A stretch of 64,000 bases of DNA. Source: Adiantum capillus-veneris. Its lineage: Eukaryota; Streptophyta; Polypodiopsida; Polypodiales; Pteridaceae. A program made the position numbers and the translations under genes. Each line of letters begins with the position of its first letter. Within the stretch, counting starts at the first letter, position 1. The stretch is from assembly GCA_014529385.2 (NCBI GenBank), contig CM043950.1, forward strand, positions 67,854,435 to 67,918,434. The letters run 5' to 3'. The notes under the pieces were generated by a model. It was not told where the DNA came from. It saw only the letters and a program-made list of their open reading frames with translations, and made no database searches. Below are positions 1 through 10,846 of this stretch, piece by piece.

Positions 1-1840
1 TTGCCAAGCCGAAGGGAGCCATGTCAATTTGGAGCTTAGACAATGTAGGCAGATGACTGCCTATCAACGGATTGATACGTTGAAAGTAGGGCTTTAATCT
101 CCATCCATTGACTCTGGTCTTGTGGAGTTTTCCTGATAAATCTGCTAATCTGTAACTACCATTCCCAAAATTTGTTTTTATCGTGAAAGTTCCCTCCCAT
201 CTTTGCAAAAACTTTTTGTCAAGTCGAGTATCAAGTCGGTTATCATAGCGAAGAACCAACATACCTTCCTTCAATCCTTTCCCCTTGAGCTTCTTGTTGA
301 TTTTATCCCTTTGGCTTGTCGCTTTGGTGATGTAGTGATCAATGGACTCTTCTCTATCTAGCTCAAGTCGTTGGAGATCTAAGATCCTTTCATGTAGAAC
401 CTCTTTTGGTTTTTTTGCCACTCTTGCAAGAACGTGCAAGCTTGAGATCTCTACCTCAATGGGGAGAAGTGCCTCCTGTCCATAAACTAGATGAAAAGGG
501 GTGAATTGGGTAGATACCTTGAAAGATGTCCTATACGCCCAAAGAGCAGCCGTCAAATGGCAATCCCAATCATTAGGCCGGTCCACAACCTGCTTGGAAA
601 TGATCTTACATATCATTCCATTCACTTTTTCCACCAGTCCATTGCATTGAGGATAGTAGGGTGTGGAATGCAGGTGTTTCACTTTTAACCTCCTCAAGAG
701 ATCATTCAGAAGGTCATCCCTAAAACCCGGGCCTCGATCTGATAAGATTTCTAGGGGTGCTCCAAACCTACTACAAATATGATCAAAAAGAAACTTTGAT
801 ACCTCTTCAGCTGTGATTCGGGTTGTGCTTGTTGCTTCCGCCCATCGTGTCATGTAGTCAACACCCATGATGATGAAAACCTTCCCTGTAGAAGTACGAG
901 GTAGGGGACCTATTGCATCCACACCCCACTTTTCAAAAGGGCCATAAGATATTATTGGGACTCGAGGCTCATATGTTAGTCTTCTATCCTCAGCAATTTG
1001 GCATGGCTTACATGCCTTACACCAATATTGGACATCACGATGTAAGCTCGGCCAAATAAACCCTGCTTGTAAAATCTTCCTACTTGTAATATCTTGAGAA
1101 AAGTGACCACCATAGACATCATCATGACATGAAAGAAGAATTTTCTCTATCTCTTGCACACCTGGTACTCTCCTCAAGACCAAATCTTTCCCTTTGTGAT
1201 ATAAATCATCCCTGATCAACTGGTAAGGTGTGGCCTTCTTAACTAGTCTATGTCTTTGCACCTTGTCTAAGTGTTTGGGACACTCACCTGCTTGTAGAAA
1301 GAAGATAATGTCTTTTAGATCCTCTTGACCTTGATATTTGGGTTCATATAGTTTCACACCTCCTACCGCCATTTGAAGCTTTTCATTTGCGAGTAAGTCT
1401 GCTTCCTTGTTATGGGTTCTCACAATGTGTTGTACCTGTGTTGCTTTAAAAACCTTCATCAAAGCTCTTGCACTACTAAGCCACTCAAACAATGTACGAT
1501 TCTTGCACCTCCAAGTCCCTTGGATTTGCCTGACCACTAGCAAAGAATCACCTTTTATAATAAGTCTTTTTATGCCTAATTCTTTGCATTCTTCTAACCC
1601 GAGGGAAAGAGCAGCATACTCAGCCTCATTGTTAGAGTGAACACTGGGTAGAGTGATACCTTTTCTAACCATTACCTCCTTTTGTGGGTTCAAAATGATG
1701 ATTCCCCCTGCTGCTTTGTCTTGTTGGCGTTGATAAGCTCCGTCAAAGCATAAAGTATGGACATTATCAATCTCCTTCACTTTGAACTGTTTTGAGCCTT
1801 CCTCTCTTTGTAGTTGTGATCCTTCCCTTTCTCTCACTTT
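1..1840 (-). CDS. Element 1 pol: second RNase H plus integrase, open at left edge
   Basis: An open minus-strand frame of about 612 codons runs from a TAG at 1841-1843 to the window edge without a stop. At its start lies an RNase H fold with the three acidic positions visible: FDGAY near 1760, NNEAEY near 1630 and KGDS near 1575. Then comes the integrase zinc finger, with H..GGH near 1110 and CKPC near 1010. The integrase core follows, with GVDAIG near 919, SDRG near 740 and QCNGLVEKVNG near 640 as the DDE residues. The C-terminal DNA-binding tail reaches the edge. A second RNase H after the usual one is typical of the Tat lineage of plant Ty3/gypsy elements (family knowledge). All catalytic residues and the frame are intact, unlike the RT upstream. 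No ATG is needed, because the segment would be released from a polyprotein. Confidence 0.85.
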
Positions 1841-2623
1841 TTAGGTGAGAATGTCTGCAAGTCCTACTCTTGTGCTATCTTCTACAAGGAAAGTGTATTC
1901 AAATTCTTGGAGTTCAAGCACCCACTTTGCTATTCTAGATGAGAGGCTCATGTGTTGTACTACATATGGTAGATTGTGCTCTAAGGTGAGAAAAACAAAT
2001 GGCACAGGGAGAAGATACGATCGAAACTTCCTTACCGCAAACAAGATTGCAAAGACCACTTTCTCCATTTCAGTGTATCCCTTCTCGGCCGGAGTCATCA
2101 CCTTGCTTGCAAAATAGATCGGCCTCATGTATGATGTTTTAGGATATTTTTGCATCAAAACAACACCAATTGCTTCGAAACCTACACTTGGAGTGACATA
2201 GTAGGTCTCCTTTGGATGTGGTGGCATTAGGATTGGGAGAGAGCTAAGAATGCCCTTCACTTCCTCAAAACATTTTGCATGTTCCCTCCCCCATTCAAAT
2301 GTAGATTGGCTTGCCAACCTATGCAAAGGGTCGATGGCTTCTGCTAGGAGATGGATGAAGCGAGACATGTACCTCACTTTGTGGTTGAAGGTCATTAGCT
2401 CCTTAGTTGTTGTTGGTGGAGATAATGACAAAAGGGCCTCTACTTTAGAGGGATCCACTTGAATTCCTTGTGAAGAAACCACATGGCCTAGCAAAACCAC
2501 TTGAGATTCACCGATATGACACTTCTCTAAGGTTGAGTTGTCCCCCAAATTGATGGAGCCTCTTAAGCCCCTCTTCAACCTTTTGGCAATGAAGTGATCT
2601 ACAACTATAAATACAGAAATCAT
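1841..2623 (-). pseudogene. Element 1 pol: RT thumb and first RNase H
   Basis: A 260-codon minus-strand frame. After an unrelated first stretch it contains LLGHVVSSQGIQVDPSKVEA, the typical end of a gypsy RT, then YMSRFIHLLAEAIDPLHRL (connection), then an RNase H domain with FEWGREHAKCFEEVKGIL and PIYFASKVMTPAEKGYTEME. It ends in GLADILT and a TAG. That stop separates it from the second RNase H/integrase frame, which continues directly downstream. The start is arbitrary because the true RT upstream lies in another frame, so the gene is frameshifted near 2520-2620. The usual first RNase H Asp region reads YVTPSVGFEAIGVVL, where TDASxxGxGAVL is expected, so the first catalytic Asp appears lost. 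Confidence 0.8.
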
Positions 2624-3186
2624 CCATAAAGACTCTTATAGATTTTCCAAAGAATGGCTGAAATACAAATATTGTGAATCTCATGAAGGTGCTAGGAGCA
2701 TTGGTGAGCCCAAAAGTCATTACTCTAATGCAAAACATCCCCAAGGTGTGATGAAGGTGGTTTTTGGTTGGTCCTCTTCTGCTATTCTAATTTGAAAATA
2801 TCCTGAATACCCATCACACACAGTGTAGCATTCGTGACCTGCTACTTCATTCAAAATTTCATCTTGGAAAGGGAGAGGGAAGTGGTCCCTCTTTGTTGCA
2901 GCGTTGAGGGGTTTGTAATCCACGCAGACCCTCCACTTACCATTCTTCTTGGGAGTGATACAATAGGTGATACCCATTCGGAGTTGGGTACTGGATAGAT
3001 GAAGCCAGCCTTCAAGAGTCGATTCACTTCTTGTAGGAGAGCCTTTTGTTGCACAGATCCTAGTCGCCTTAACTTTTGAGCCACGGGTTTGGTCCCTGGT
3101 TTCAATTCAATTCGATGCTCTATTACATCTACACCTCTTATTTGTGAGTAGTCAGTGATAAACAAATTGGGATAACTCCTTAACAT
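2508..3186 (-). pseudogene. Element 1 pol: reverse transcriptase, broken by frameshifts
   Basis: Three overlapping minus-strand frames together cover the fingers and palm of a gypsy RT. Frame 3186-2851 has the entry segment (ELKPGTKPVAQ, LLKAGFIYPVPNSEWVSPIV). Frame 2977-2720 has NGKWRVCVDYKPLNAATKRD and DGYSGYFQIRIA. Frame 2744-2508 has GLTNAPSTFMRF and the catalytic box VFMDDFCIYS, with both Asp residues present. The frame changes near 2970 and 2740 cannot all be programmed, so this copy is inactive. It lies between the protease frame and RNase H in normal gypsy order. Confidence 0.85.
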
Positions 3187-3243
3187 ATTGATGTAGGACC
3201 TCTTCTCCTCACAAGTAAGATCTTTTGCAAGAATCTTCTCAAA

Positions 3244-4458
3244 TCATTCTTCAAGGTGGTGGCATCTTTCATCCCCTCGTGTGTGATTGTCTGTTGGCTT
3301 TTCTTCTACAGGAACATCTTGAGTGTTGGCGTTGAATACAATTCCCATTACCTCCAAAGAATACTCCTCTTCACTGGTTGATGCTTCCTCATCACTTGAG
3401 TAAGGACTCTCCTCCTCGCTCTCTTCATCTGCCGTGGTTTCATAGTTGATATCTAGTTGCTTTCCTTCTCGCCAATCATACACCACCGGTAGACCCTTCT
3501 TAAGAATCAAACGACCACTTCCCCATTTTTGATCTGCATTCACAGCAATGAGCCAAGGCCTCCCTAGGATGATGGGATAGCCCTCCCCCTTAGCTGGCAT
3601 GACATACATATCCACTCGTGCATCTATGTTACATACAGAGACTTTTACATTTTCAATGATCCCCAAACACTTCACACTTGAGTTGTTGGCTAGCCTAGCT
3701 TGACAATTAGAGGACTTTGTAATTTCAAGCCCTAACCTATTCATTGATTTTTCCGTGATCACACACATTTGAGCTCCACCATCAACATATACATTAGGCA
3801 CCTTTTTACCCCTTATGTAAGCATCCACAATGGGTTCCACATCTTTTTGTAGCTTTGAGGCCACAACCTTAATGGAAAGATTTGCTTTCTTTTTTGGAAT
3901 TCTTGTACTTACCAACTTTGGCCATTGCCTTCTTACTTTGGCTGATAGGTGTAGAAGTTGAGGCCATGAAATGTTTGGCTTTTGGGTTTGTAAATCCTCC
4001 AGGATGTTGTAGGGCTCTAGCTCCTTTCCCAATGGGAAGTCGTTGATACCAATTTCCCTTCGCCTTGATCTTTTCTTCCTGCTACTTTCAGCTTCTTCCA
4101 TCTTTGACTTCTTCTTCTTGTCCCTTCTGGCTGAATTTGTTCCTTCACTTCTCATGTCTTCATCCTTATCATGTGCTCTTGTGTGTTTTTCTGCCGGCAT
4201 AACATCAAAGTTTAGAGTATGCTCATCTATTACCTCTTCTAGCTTGATGATGTTGACTCCTCGTTCTTCCTCCTCATGTGGGACGGGAGGTATATTTGCT
4301 GGTGGTGGTGGTCGACGAAGGATTTGTGGGCCTTGAGCTAGTTCTTGCTGCACCGTGAGAGGAGGCGGTCTAGGGGGATATATGTCTCCCGGAAGTTGCC
4401 TTGGATGTGGACAATTGTACATGCCATGGCCCATTTCATTGCAATTCCAACATCGCAA
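3244..4458 (-). CDS. Element 1 nucleocapsid zinc knuckle and aspartic protease
   Basis: A 404-codon minus-strand frame. It opens with a CX2CX4HX4C knuckle (CWNCNEMGHGMYNC), followed by a proline-rich then a Lys/Arg-rich segment with acidic stretches. The protease starts near residue 215; its active site is YVDGGAQMCVI, where DGGA replaces the common DSGA/DTGA, and it includes GYPIILGRPWL. The C-terminus is Glu/Ser-rich. The frame is the same as that of gag upstream and is separated from it only by one TAA at 4468-4470, so it is really the second half of a Gag-Pro protein. The apparent start codon is not an ATG. Confidence 0.85.
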   Translation of the reverse strand: MRCWNCNEMGHGMYNCPHPRQLPGDIYPPRPPPLTVQQELAQGPQILRRPPPPANIPPVPHEEEERGVNIIKLEEVIDEHTLNFDVMPAEKHTRAHDKDEDMRSEGTNSARRDKKKKSKMEEAESSRKKRSRRREIGINDFPLGKELEPYNILEDLQTQKPNISWPQLLHLSAKVRRQWPKLVSTRIPKKKANLSIKVVASKLQKDVEPIVDAYIRGKKVPNVYVDGGAQMCVITEKSMNRLGLEITKSSNCQARLANNSSVKCLGIIENVKVSVCNIDARVDMYVMPAKGEGYPIILGRPWLIAVNADQKWGSGRLILKKGLPVVYDWREGKQLDINYETTADEESEEESPYSSDEEASTSEEEYSLEVMGIVFNANTQDVPVEEKPTDNHTRGDERCHHLEE

Positions 4459-4467
4459 CTCTTGAGC

Positions 4468-5208
4468 TTAATGTCTTCGTTGATTGCGATTCCCTTCTCT
4501 TGGTTGTCGTTGTTGAGGTAGGCCTTGTACTAGATTCAGAGTGAGGTTCTCAAGCTGTTGAGTTAGCCTTTGTAAAACCTCTTGTTGAGAGTTATCTCCT
4601 ATTTGTGAAGATTGTGCAAGAGGGGCCCTAATTGGTGCTTCCATGGTTTGTGAAGACTCCCTCTCACTCACTTCATTCAAACCCCTTGCTCTATGTGCTT
4701 GGAAGTGTAGTTTTCTAAACTTGATGACGGCTACCTCACATGCTTCTTCGAAGGTGGATGGGAATTTTAGCTCTACTTTAGCCTTTAAAAGTGGATACAA
4801 GCCAACCATGAATCTCTCTTTTTTTAGAAAGTTAGGTGCACCACCATGATTTTCTAATGTAGCCTCCCACCTACCCCATAGATTGACAAAGGTTGCTTCA
4901 TAAGAGGGATAGTCTTCAAGTGATACCTGCTTATGTCCAATAAGACATTTCCATAGTCCTTCAGAAGTATCACCTTGCCCGAACTTGGAGAGGAAGCTTG
5001 CTCGCAGTCTCTCCCAATTGGACTTGATTTGGGGTTGCAAGGTCTCATACCATGCTTTAGCTTCTGCTTTTAGAACCAACGAGAAGGCTCGTAGCTTTAC
5101 TTCCTCTTCATCTCTCCCGGATATGAGATGTGCCATTTCCAAGTTGTCAAGAAACTCTTGCGCATCTTCCCCACTTCTTGCATAGAACGTGGGAAAAGAA
5201 CTTGACAT
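4468..5208 (-). CDS. gag: Element 1 gag (capsid part)
   Basis: A 246-codon minus-strand frame from ATG at 5208. It carries the plant retrotransposon gag signature: GEDAQEFLDNLEMAHLISGR, AEAKAWYETLQPQIKSNWER and a later EEVxRL-like region. A glutamine-rich coiled stretch follows near residues 205-245. It ends at a TAA, and the zinc knuckle follows in the same frame 10 bases later, so the stop truncates Gag before its nucleocapsid. The start follows an AAACAAAATG context 14 bases after an A-rich leader. Length to the stop is short for a full Gag but normal for matrix plus capsid. Confidence 0.85.
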   Translation of the reverse strand: MSSSFPTFYARSGEDAQEFLDNLEMAHLISGRDEEEVKLRAFSLVLKAEAKAWYETLQPQIKSNWERLRASFLSKFGQGDTSEGLWKCLIGHKQVSLEDYPSYEATFVNLWGRWEATLENHGGAPNFLKKERFMVGLYPLLKAKVELKFPSTFEEACEVAVIKFRKLHFQAHRARGLNEVSERESSQTMEAPIRAPLAQSSQIGDNSQQEVLQRLTQQLENLTLNLVQGLPQQRQPREGNRNQRRH

Positions 5209-5221
5209 TTTGTTTAGACTT

Positions 5222-6480
5222 TTCGAAATTTCTTTTTTTTAAAGAAACTTTTCTCTTACAGGCCGCACAAGATTGTTGACACTATAAATCTGATTACATT
5301 AAAATGAAGATGTACACATCCATTGTTAATTCGTACTTTATCATAGGTAGAATAAATGGATTAATTGAAGCATTGATTTCATTGAGGTGAGTGGATCCAA
5401 ATATCCTCCTTATGATAGATTGAAACCTAAACTTAGCTGCAATGATTATATGAATGGATTGCCGAGCAATAGGCCTAAAAGGTTCATTGTTTTGATCGTG
5501 ATTCATGTGCTACTCCTCGTTGTTGGTTTGAAGACCTCGTTCCTTCATATGGCCCTTGAGCAACCCCTTCACCACTCCTTGTTCCTGCCTTTAAAACAAA
5601 ATGAAAACGTGAACATCAAAAGAAGTTTCATAATTGATGATTGGAAGTATAATTGGATTGGGTGATGCCAATATTTCTCTAAGTTTTTCTGCACCAAACA
5701 TAAAAACAATGCGTTGCTGGAAAAAGACTTTTCTATCTATGTGAACATTTACTCTAATGTGTTGTGCAAAATGAAATGGATAGATGGGAACTCCATTGTT
5801 CATCACTAAAAAATTTGAAGGTAACTTGGAAATATGTTCCTAAGTGGGGGCACCACTTTATGAGGGCGAGCTTTTTGAAATGGGGCCTCTAAACCCAAAC
5901 CAATGGACCTACCCTCACAAAATGTTCGTAAAGAGGTACGCACACTACTTGGGGCACCACCTTCTTTTGGGAGTGGAGAAGGAAACCAATCAAAATAACA
6001 CTTGCACTCACCCACTAAAGCAACACACTTTGAAAACCCCCTTACTCTATGTACACTTTGGACACTTAAACACCATCAACGATTATGCAACCCAATGCCG
6101 TGCAGTTAAAATGAAATATGCAATTTGTGGAATAGCATTCACCTTCTCCCCATAAGAATACCCATAATACATCCAAACTCTTCCTCTCTCAAGCACTCAT
6201 CAAAAAATCATGCGCACAAGACTTGCCTCTCAAACACACAAGAGAATCACTTACATCAAACTAACACACTTTGCATAGATAGCTCATCTCCATCTATGCA
6301 ATGCCGTGACACAAATAAAATCACCATGAGAGGTAGCCACATGCATATGTAATGAAGCAAAAGAGAGTTGGAGTGAGAAATTTCTTTAGACCAATTGAAT
6401 AAGTGTGGAGAAACAAACCAATGGTAAATTGAGAATAGAACACTTACTTGATTTCTCGCACACCTTTTAAGGGGAGGACA
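5222..6480 (-). other. Element 1 untranslated leader
   Basis: About 1.25 kb upstream of gag with no recognised coding domain. It begins with an A-rich tract and holds a diverged duplication at 5294-5806. No consensus Met or Asp primer-binding site was found here, so the border between leader and LTR is not fixed. Confidence 0.5.
5294..5806 (-). repeat. Diverged ~297-bp tandem duplication in the Element 1 leader
   Basis: Two consecutive minus-strand reading frames of 70 (5506-5294) and 71 (5806-5591) codons have similar second halves: NPFILPMIKYE..DVYIFIL and NPIILPIINYE..DVHVFIL. They lie about 297 bases apart. The DNA also matches from AAAATGAA onwards. No known protein family is recognised; a duplicated leader segment is the simplest reading. 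Confidence 0.5.
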
Positions 6481-7756
6481 GACGCTGGCTAACCATCACG
6501 AATTGCGACACTTGAAAGTTTTGAAGATGATTTCATGATCATTGACATAGCCGTGAGAGAGATCATGATGTATTTACAAGTTATTGAGGTGCTACAAATG
6601 ATTTATTGGGTTGATGGAGTAAGAGATTGTAGAATGGAAAGAGTGGAGAATAGAGTTGCACTTCCTCCAAAGAGGAGGGTTAGGAGGGAGGATGTGAAAG
6701 AGGGAGAGTTGGGGTTTCTCTATTATTGATCAAGAAACAACATGAAGTTGAAAATATAGGTGTGTGTCCTTGAGTCTCTCCAAGGGGAGCTATTTATAGT
6801 TGTGTAGGAGTGGGATTATGCTACTTTTAATTAGAGTAAGTGATTAGACCTAATTAAGTGTCCTTTGACCACTCATTGAATATTGGACATAAAAGGGACT
6901 ATTTATTCACCAAAAATATCATTTTAGACCGTGAAGGCTCCATAGGGGTGCATAATGTAGGTGGGCCCCACCATGAAGCCCTACGGGTGGCTCCTGTGGG
7001 GTATCTCAACTTGTCTGTCTTGGCATTTAGAAAGCATCTTTAGGTTGGTCCCATCACATGCAAGTGACCTTGAACACTCATTGCTCTTCTAGAAGATGAG
7101 TAGGGGAAAAATAAGATCTCACCCTCTTGATTTACTTGATTTACAGTTCCCTTTTGCTGCGAATCTGACAGATTTACACTATTTTGACCATAACTTTTTA
7201 CCTGTAGCTCGGAATGACATGCTTCAAAAGGCAAAATTGACCTTCTCAACATGTTTGATATGAATTTGGACTATTCTTCATGCCCATGCACCAACGAATT
7301 CGGTTTGGAAGGTCCACACTAGGCTAGGGAACCTTTTGCTTCCAAGTCTTCTTGTATGGGCCCTTTGCTTGTATGCATCCAAGGGGAATCATGCTTTTTC
7401 AAAAGGCTATGAGGCTTAAACAAATAGAGGAGGGCCCAATATTATTTGCTTGTGAAAATAATATACAATTGGAGTCTTTTTGAAAGGAGAGAATCTATAT
7501 GTATATTCTTAAGAGATATTGGGCCACCTATGTAGGGGGCATAGAAGACTTGTAGAGAGGGACCATAATCTTTGGTAAAGACAAGTGGAGAGTTGATTTC
7601 CATGGGAATTTATCTATATGTGGTCGAAGATGGATATATTATTTTTCTACTACTAATTCACAAGAGGTAAGAAAGTTTGGGGGTATATAGTTGGTTATTG
7701 TATGCTTATTCTATTTACAAAGCAAAAAAGAAAAGGGTGGTAATATAAATATATGA
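6481..7756 (-). mobile_element. Probable 5' LTR region of Element 1 (borders unresolved)
   Basis: Gene-free sequence upstream (right) of the Element 1 leader. A good TATA box on the minus strand at 6791-6799 fits an LTR U3/R border. The partner 3' LTR would lie left of the window, so the ends cannot be checked by comparison. No terminal TG/CA pair or target duplication was established. Confidence 0.4.
6791..6799 (-). promoter_or_regulatory. Putative TATA box of the Element 1 LTR
   Basis: CTATAAATA on the minus strand, in a pyrimidine/purine-balanced context, about 1.58 kb upstream of the gag ATG. It would place transcription start near 6760. Confidence 0.5.
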
Positions 7757-8370
7757 CTAAGGTGACATTTTTGGGAAGAGTATAATGTATGTGTCACCAC
7801 AAAGGTTAAACGAAGAGGGGTAATTTACTCTAGATAACTTAATAGCGTAGAAAAATATATACACATATGAGGAAGAGGACGTTGAGTAGGCTGACAAATG
7901 TTGCAAAAAGATGGTTACCATTTTATGCCACTCACCAAGAATCATAGTTTCATTCATGTGTTCATCTGGCAAGCATTCAAGCTGATGAGGTCATGAACAT
8001 CCATGTACTATCACGTTCAAGTTGACTGTTCCCAATGTTGGAGCTAGGTTCTTGTTGCATCCGGTGATTGTCGCTATTCTTGCCATCAATGCTTGACTTG
8101 TGGCTTTCTTGTATGTGGAATAACTGACTGCATTTACTCTAGCTCCTATGTCGACCAAATCATTGGTGCTATGATTTTTGAGTTGTACTTTGATGCGCAG
8201 GTCCATTCCATCTAACTAGTCATCATCTGTTGAAACTGCATCTTTATGTAATTCCCATTATCGATCATCTATTTCCAAATTGTTGAGGGGAATCGGTATG
8301 TGTTGATTCTTGAGAGCAGCCTTCTGCTTGAGTACCCGAAGCCGAGCTTCCTCCTGGGCCTCATCAACGT
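7757..8370 (-). pseudogene. Gypsy protease fragment of another element
   Basis: The minus strand at 8206-7991 reads LKNHSTNDLVDIGARVNAVS, an aspartic-protease active-site region with DIGA in place of DSGA. Upstream in-frame sequence to 8370 is Gag-like (DEAQEEARLRVLKQKAALKN) with stops. Downstream, after a stop, LPDEHMNETMILGEWHKM resembles the protease flap/ILG region. It is cut at 8370 by the family B LTR. Neighbours on both sides belong to other elements. Confidence 0.6.
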
Positions 8371-9950
8371 AACAATAAACGGCCTAATAACTTGTGTGTA
8401 GAGGAAATTAATATGAACAGAGTGGGCATTTCATTAGAATAGATTCCTTATGAGAATTACAAGAGTGCTTGGGTGGAGAGAGCAACAAAAAGCATAACAC
8501 CTAGTTAGATAGCATGAACAATCCTTTCAAAAGAGAGATAAATTAAGCTATTGACAATAGTTGAGGACCGGATTTACATGGAGCCGGGCCCCCCTCCAAA
8601 AGGCTTTATATTGTGGTTTCTCCCATCAAGAGAGACATTGTACAATACAATTCTTTGTGCTCCTTCAAGACTAGCTAGTGCAATGAATATGAAAGCTTTC
8701 ATCTTCATTGCACTAAGCAAAACACTTATCAAACACAACATCAATTCTCTCCGGTCTCAGACCCAAGACCTCACACACCTTTGAAGATGGTGAGAGCTAG
8801 CGGGGTATGAGAGTAGATTGAGAGGAAGAAGGAGTATTCTTACGAGAAAGATGTACATCTCCTCACATAATCACTCATATTAGCATTGCTTAGCTTAGTA
8901 ATTAGCATGGTAGAGGAAATGAGCATGCATTGAAGCTTGGATCTTGGTTGGATTTGCATTACAAAGCCAAGAGTTGTTGGTGTAGGCCTCCCTTCTCACA
9001 AGATTGGAGTAGGTGGTAAGCTTTCCATTAAAGCTTGAGAAGGACAGAGAGTCTTCTTTACTTCACACATGAGATTATGTGAGTGTGTGTGTGATAATGC
9101 CTTGCAAAAATCACCCCCCTCTCTCTCTTGGTCGACCCCTCTTGCTATTTGCTCATGCTACAGTCTCATTGGACCTCCCTAGGGCTAGCCAATGATAATT
9201 AAGAAGTATAAGTGATATCCTTTTGACATGTGTCCCCCTTTCCCCTTTTGTGAGAGCTTTATGTAATTAATAAATGCAACTAAACTCTCATTGGACCCCC
9301 TTGCCTCCTGGCCAATAGGAATCAAGCAAGCCATTAGGCTACTGAATGCTCATTGGTCCCCTTGGGAGACTGTCCAATAGTCTTCTAGAGAGCTTAATTC
9401 TCATTGGTTATTTTATTAAGTGTTTTAAATTAATTAAACTAGATTTACTCTAGCCTAATTCTCATTGGTCCACCTCCAAGGCCATCCAATAGGAATTGGG
9501 TACACCTTGTGGGCATCTGGGCTAGGGAGCTGACATGTGTCTCTCATTCCCTTTGTGTAAAGGGAGCTTCTGTGTGTGTGTGTAAGTTTCTCTCTCATCC
9601 CCTACTCCCAAGGCTCGCCCCCTCCTATGTAGGGATTGATAAAGACTTTTGGGTCACACACAAAGCATCCAATTCCCCCCATGCTTGACCTTTGGACACT
9701 ACCTTTGAATTTTGGAACCTTATCATTTTGAAAGTCTTAATGGGCTGAACCTTAGGGTCTTTTAAGCCCATTGTTTCACATGTCTCTTTTGCAGATGGCC
9801 CCCCCTTTGGATCCCTATTGTGGCCGGTCTGCTAGCTTAACCAATATTCTATCTTTTTTCTCCCCTGGCACTTCCCCATATTAAATGATCAGTTTAACAT
9901 GAGAAAATCATTTAGGAGAATTAGATATTGATTATTATGACATTACCTCT
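8371..9950 (-). mobile_element. Family B gypsy 3' LTR
   Basis: About 1.58 kb, matching as reverse complement the complete solo LTR at 50112-51742. Its right end ATTATTATGACA corresponds to the LTR start TGTCATAATAAT on the minus strand. Its left end CGTAACA corresponds to the LTR end TGTTACA with the last base changed. A purine tract on the minus strand directly abuts the right end, and family B integrase lies 0.5 kb further right. It is therefore the 3' LTR of a minus-strand element that is truncated at 10846. Confidence 0.8.
9165..9490. promoter_or_regulatory. Array of paired ATTGG/CCAAT motifs in the family B LTR
   Basis: CTCATTGG occurs at 9165, 9287, 9349, 9400 and 9461. Four of the five are followed by CCAAT beginning at 9189, 9312, 9374 and 9486, that is 24-25 bases after the start of the first motif. 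CCAAT boxes bind NF-Y (established knowledge). A regulatory role here is inference. Similar pairs are visible in the solo LTR copy. Confidence 0.5.
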
Positions 9951-10440
9951 CTCTTGAAATCATAGTCGTCCTCGACTATGGGGTAGAGAAGATAAAGCAT
10001 ATTAATTAGTCCTTTTCTTAGCGGGTAGAGGATCCCTGTGTTACCCTACGACATTCTTCCACAATGGATGACTAGTCCATTTGGCGCTTGAGAGCCTGAG
10101 TCTACCGCAAGCATGTTTGCACTTTAGTCCTATCAATCTTCCATAGTAGAGTGACAAGCTCTACTTAGTCTTTGGGAGACGTAGTCTCCGCAAACTAGAT
10201 CTAAGCATGCATACTACTTCATTTTTGTGCACATTAAAGAAAAAGAGAGTCTTATAAGACAAAAACTTTGTTCATTTTTAATATTTTGTAAATTTTCTTA
10301 CTCTTGGGAAGCATTGTAAGCATTAACAAGGTTTAGGTTCTCCTTTAATTGTATGCCTTGCATCCATCTAGCATATTCAAAAGGATAATTCTTAAACTTA
10401 ATAAGATATTGTCGGATAGTCTTATCGCCTCTTAGTACCT
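9951..10440 (-). other. Family B 3' untranslated region with polypurine tract
   Basis: It links the integrase tail to the LTR. At the LTR border the minus strand reads CAAGAGAGAGGTAA and then TGTCAT, a polypurine tract for plus-strand priming. No coding domain is seen. Confidence 0.6.
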
Positions 10441-10846
10441 TGTCTTCATGTCAGAGAATGGACTCGGGTTGCAGCACCTCTTCTTGGTCCTCGATCTCCA
10501 GTGGGTCTTCAGTAGTTGGTTCTTGATGTGGCTTTTCTTTGTAAGGCTTTAATAGGCTCACATGGAAAGCATTGTGTATGAGCCAATGATTGGCCAACTT
10601 GAGTTGATAGGCCATCTCATTGATTGGCCTAAGAATCTAGAAGGGACCATAGTACCTTTTTGCTAGTTTAGCATAGTACTTTTGGTGTCCTGTAGGATTC
10701 TTGCTCGTCGTGTGCCTTAATCGAGCCTTGGGAAATTTTAATAAGACCCAATCATTTTCTTTAAATTCTTGGGCTCTTCTGTGCTTGTTAGCAGTAGCCT
10801 TTTGCCTTTGTTGTGAGATAGAGATAGCATCCTTAATCTGTCTCAT
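10441..10846 (-). pseudogene. Family B integrase C-terminal fragment
   Basis: Minus-strand reading frame with ISQQRQKATANKHRRAQEF, WVLLKFPKARLR and KLAKRYYGPF, the C-terminal DNA-binding region of a gypsy integrase. The chromodomain-like tail follows in a broken frame to 10441. The same sequence occurs in Element B at 40352-40683 and 41989-42060, which assigns the LTR at 8371-9950 to family B. It is cut abruptly at 10846, where an inverted LTR copy starts. Confidence 0.75.

Noticed and set aside
6957-7020. GC-rich GTGGGCCCCAC palindrome as a terminal inverted repeat
   Set aside because: Only 11 bases, no partner copy or target duplication found.
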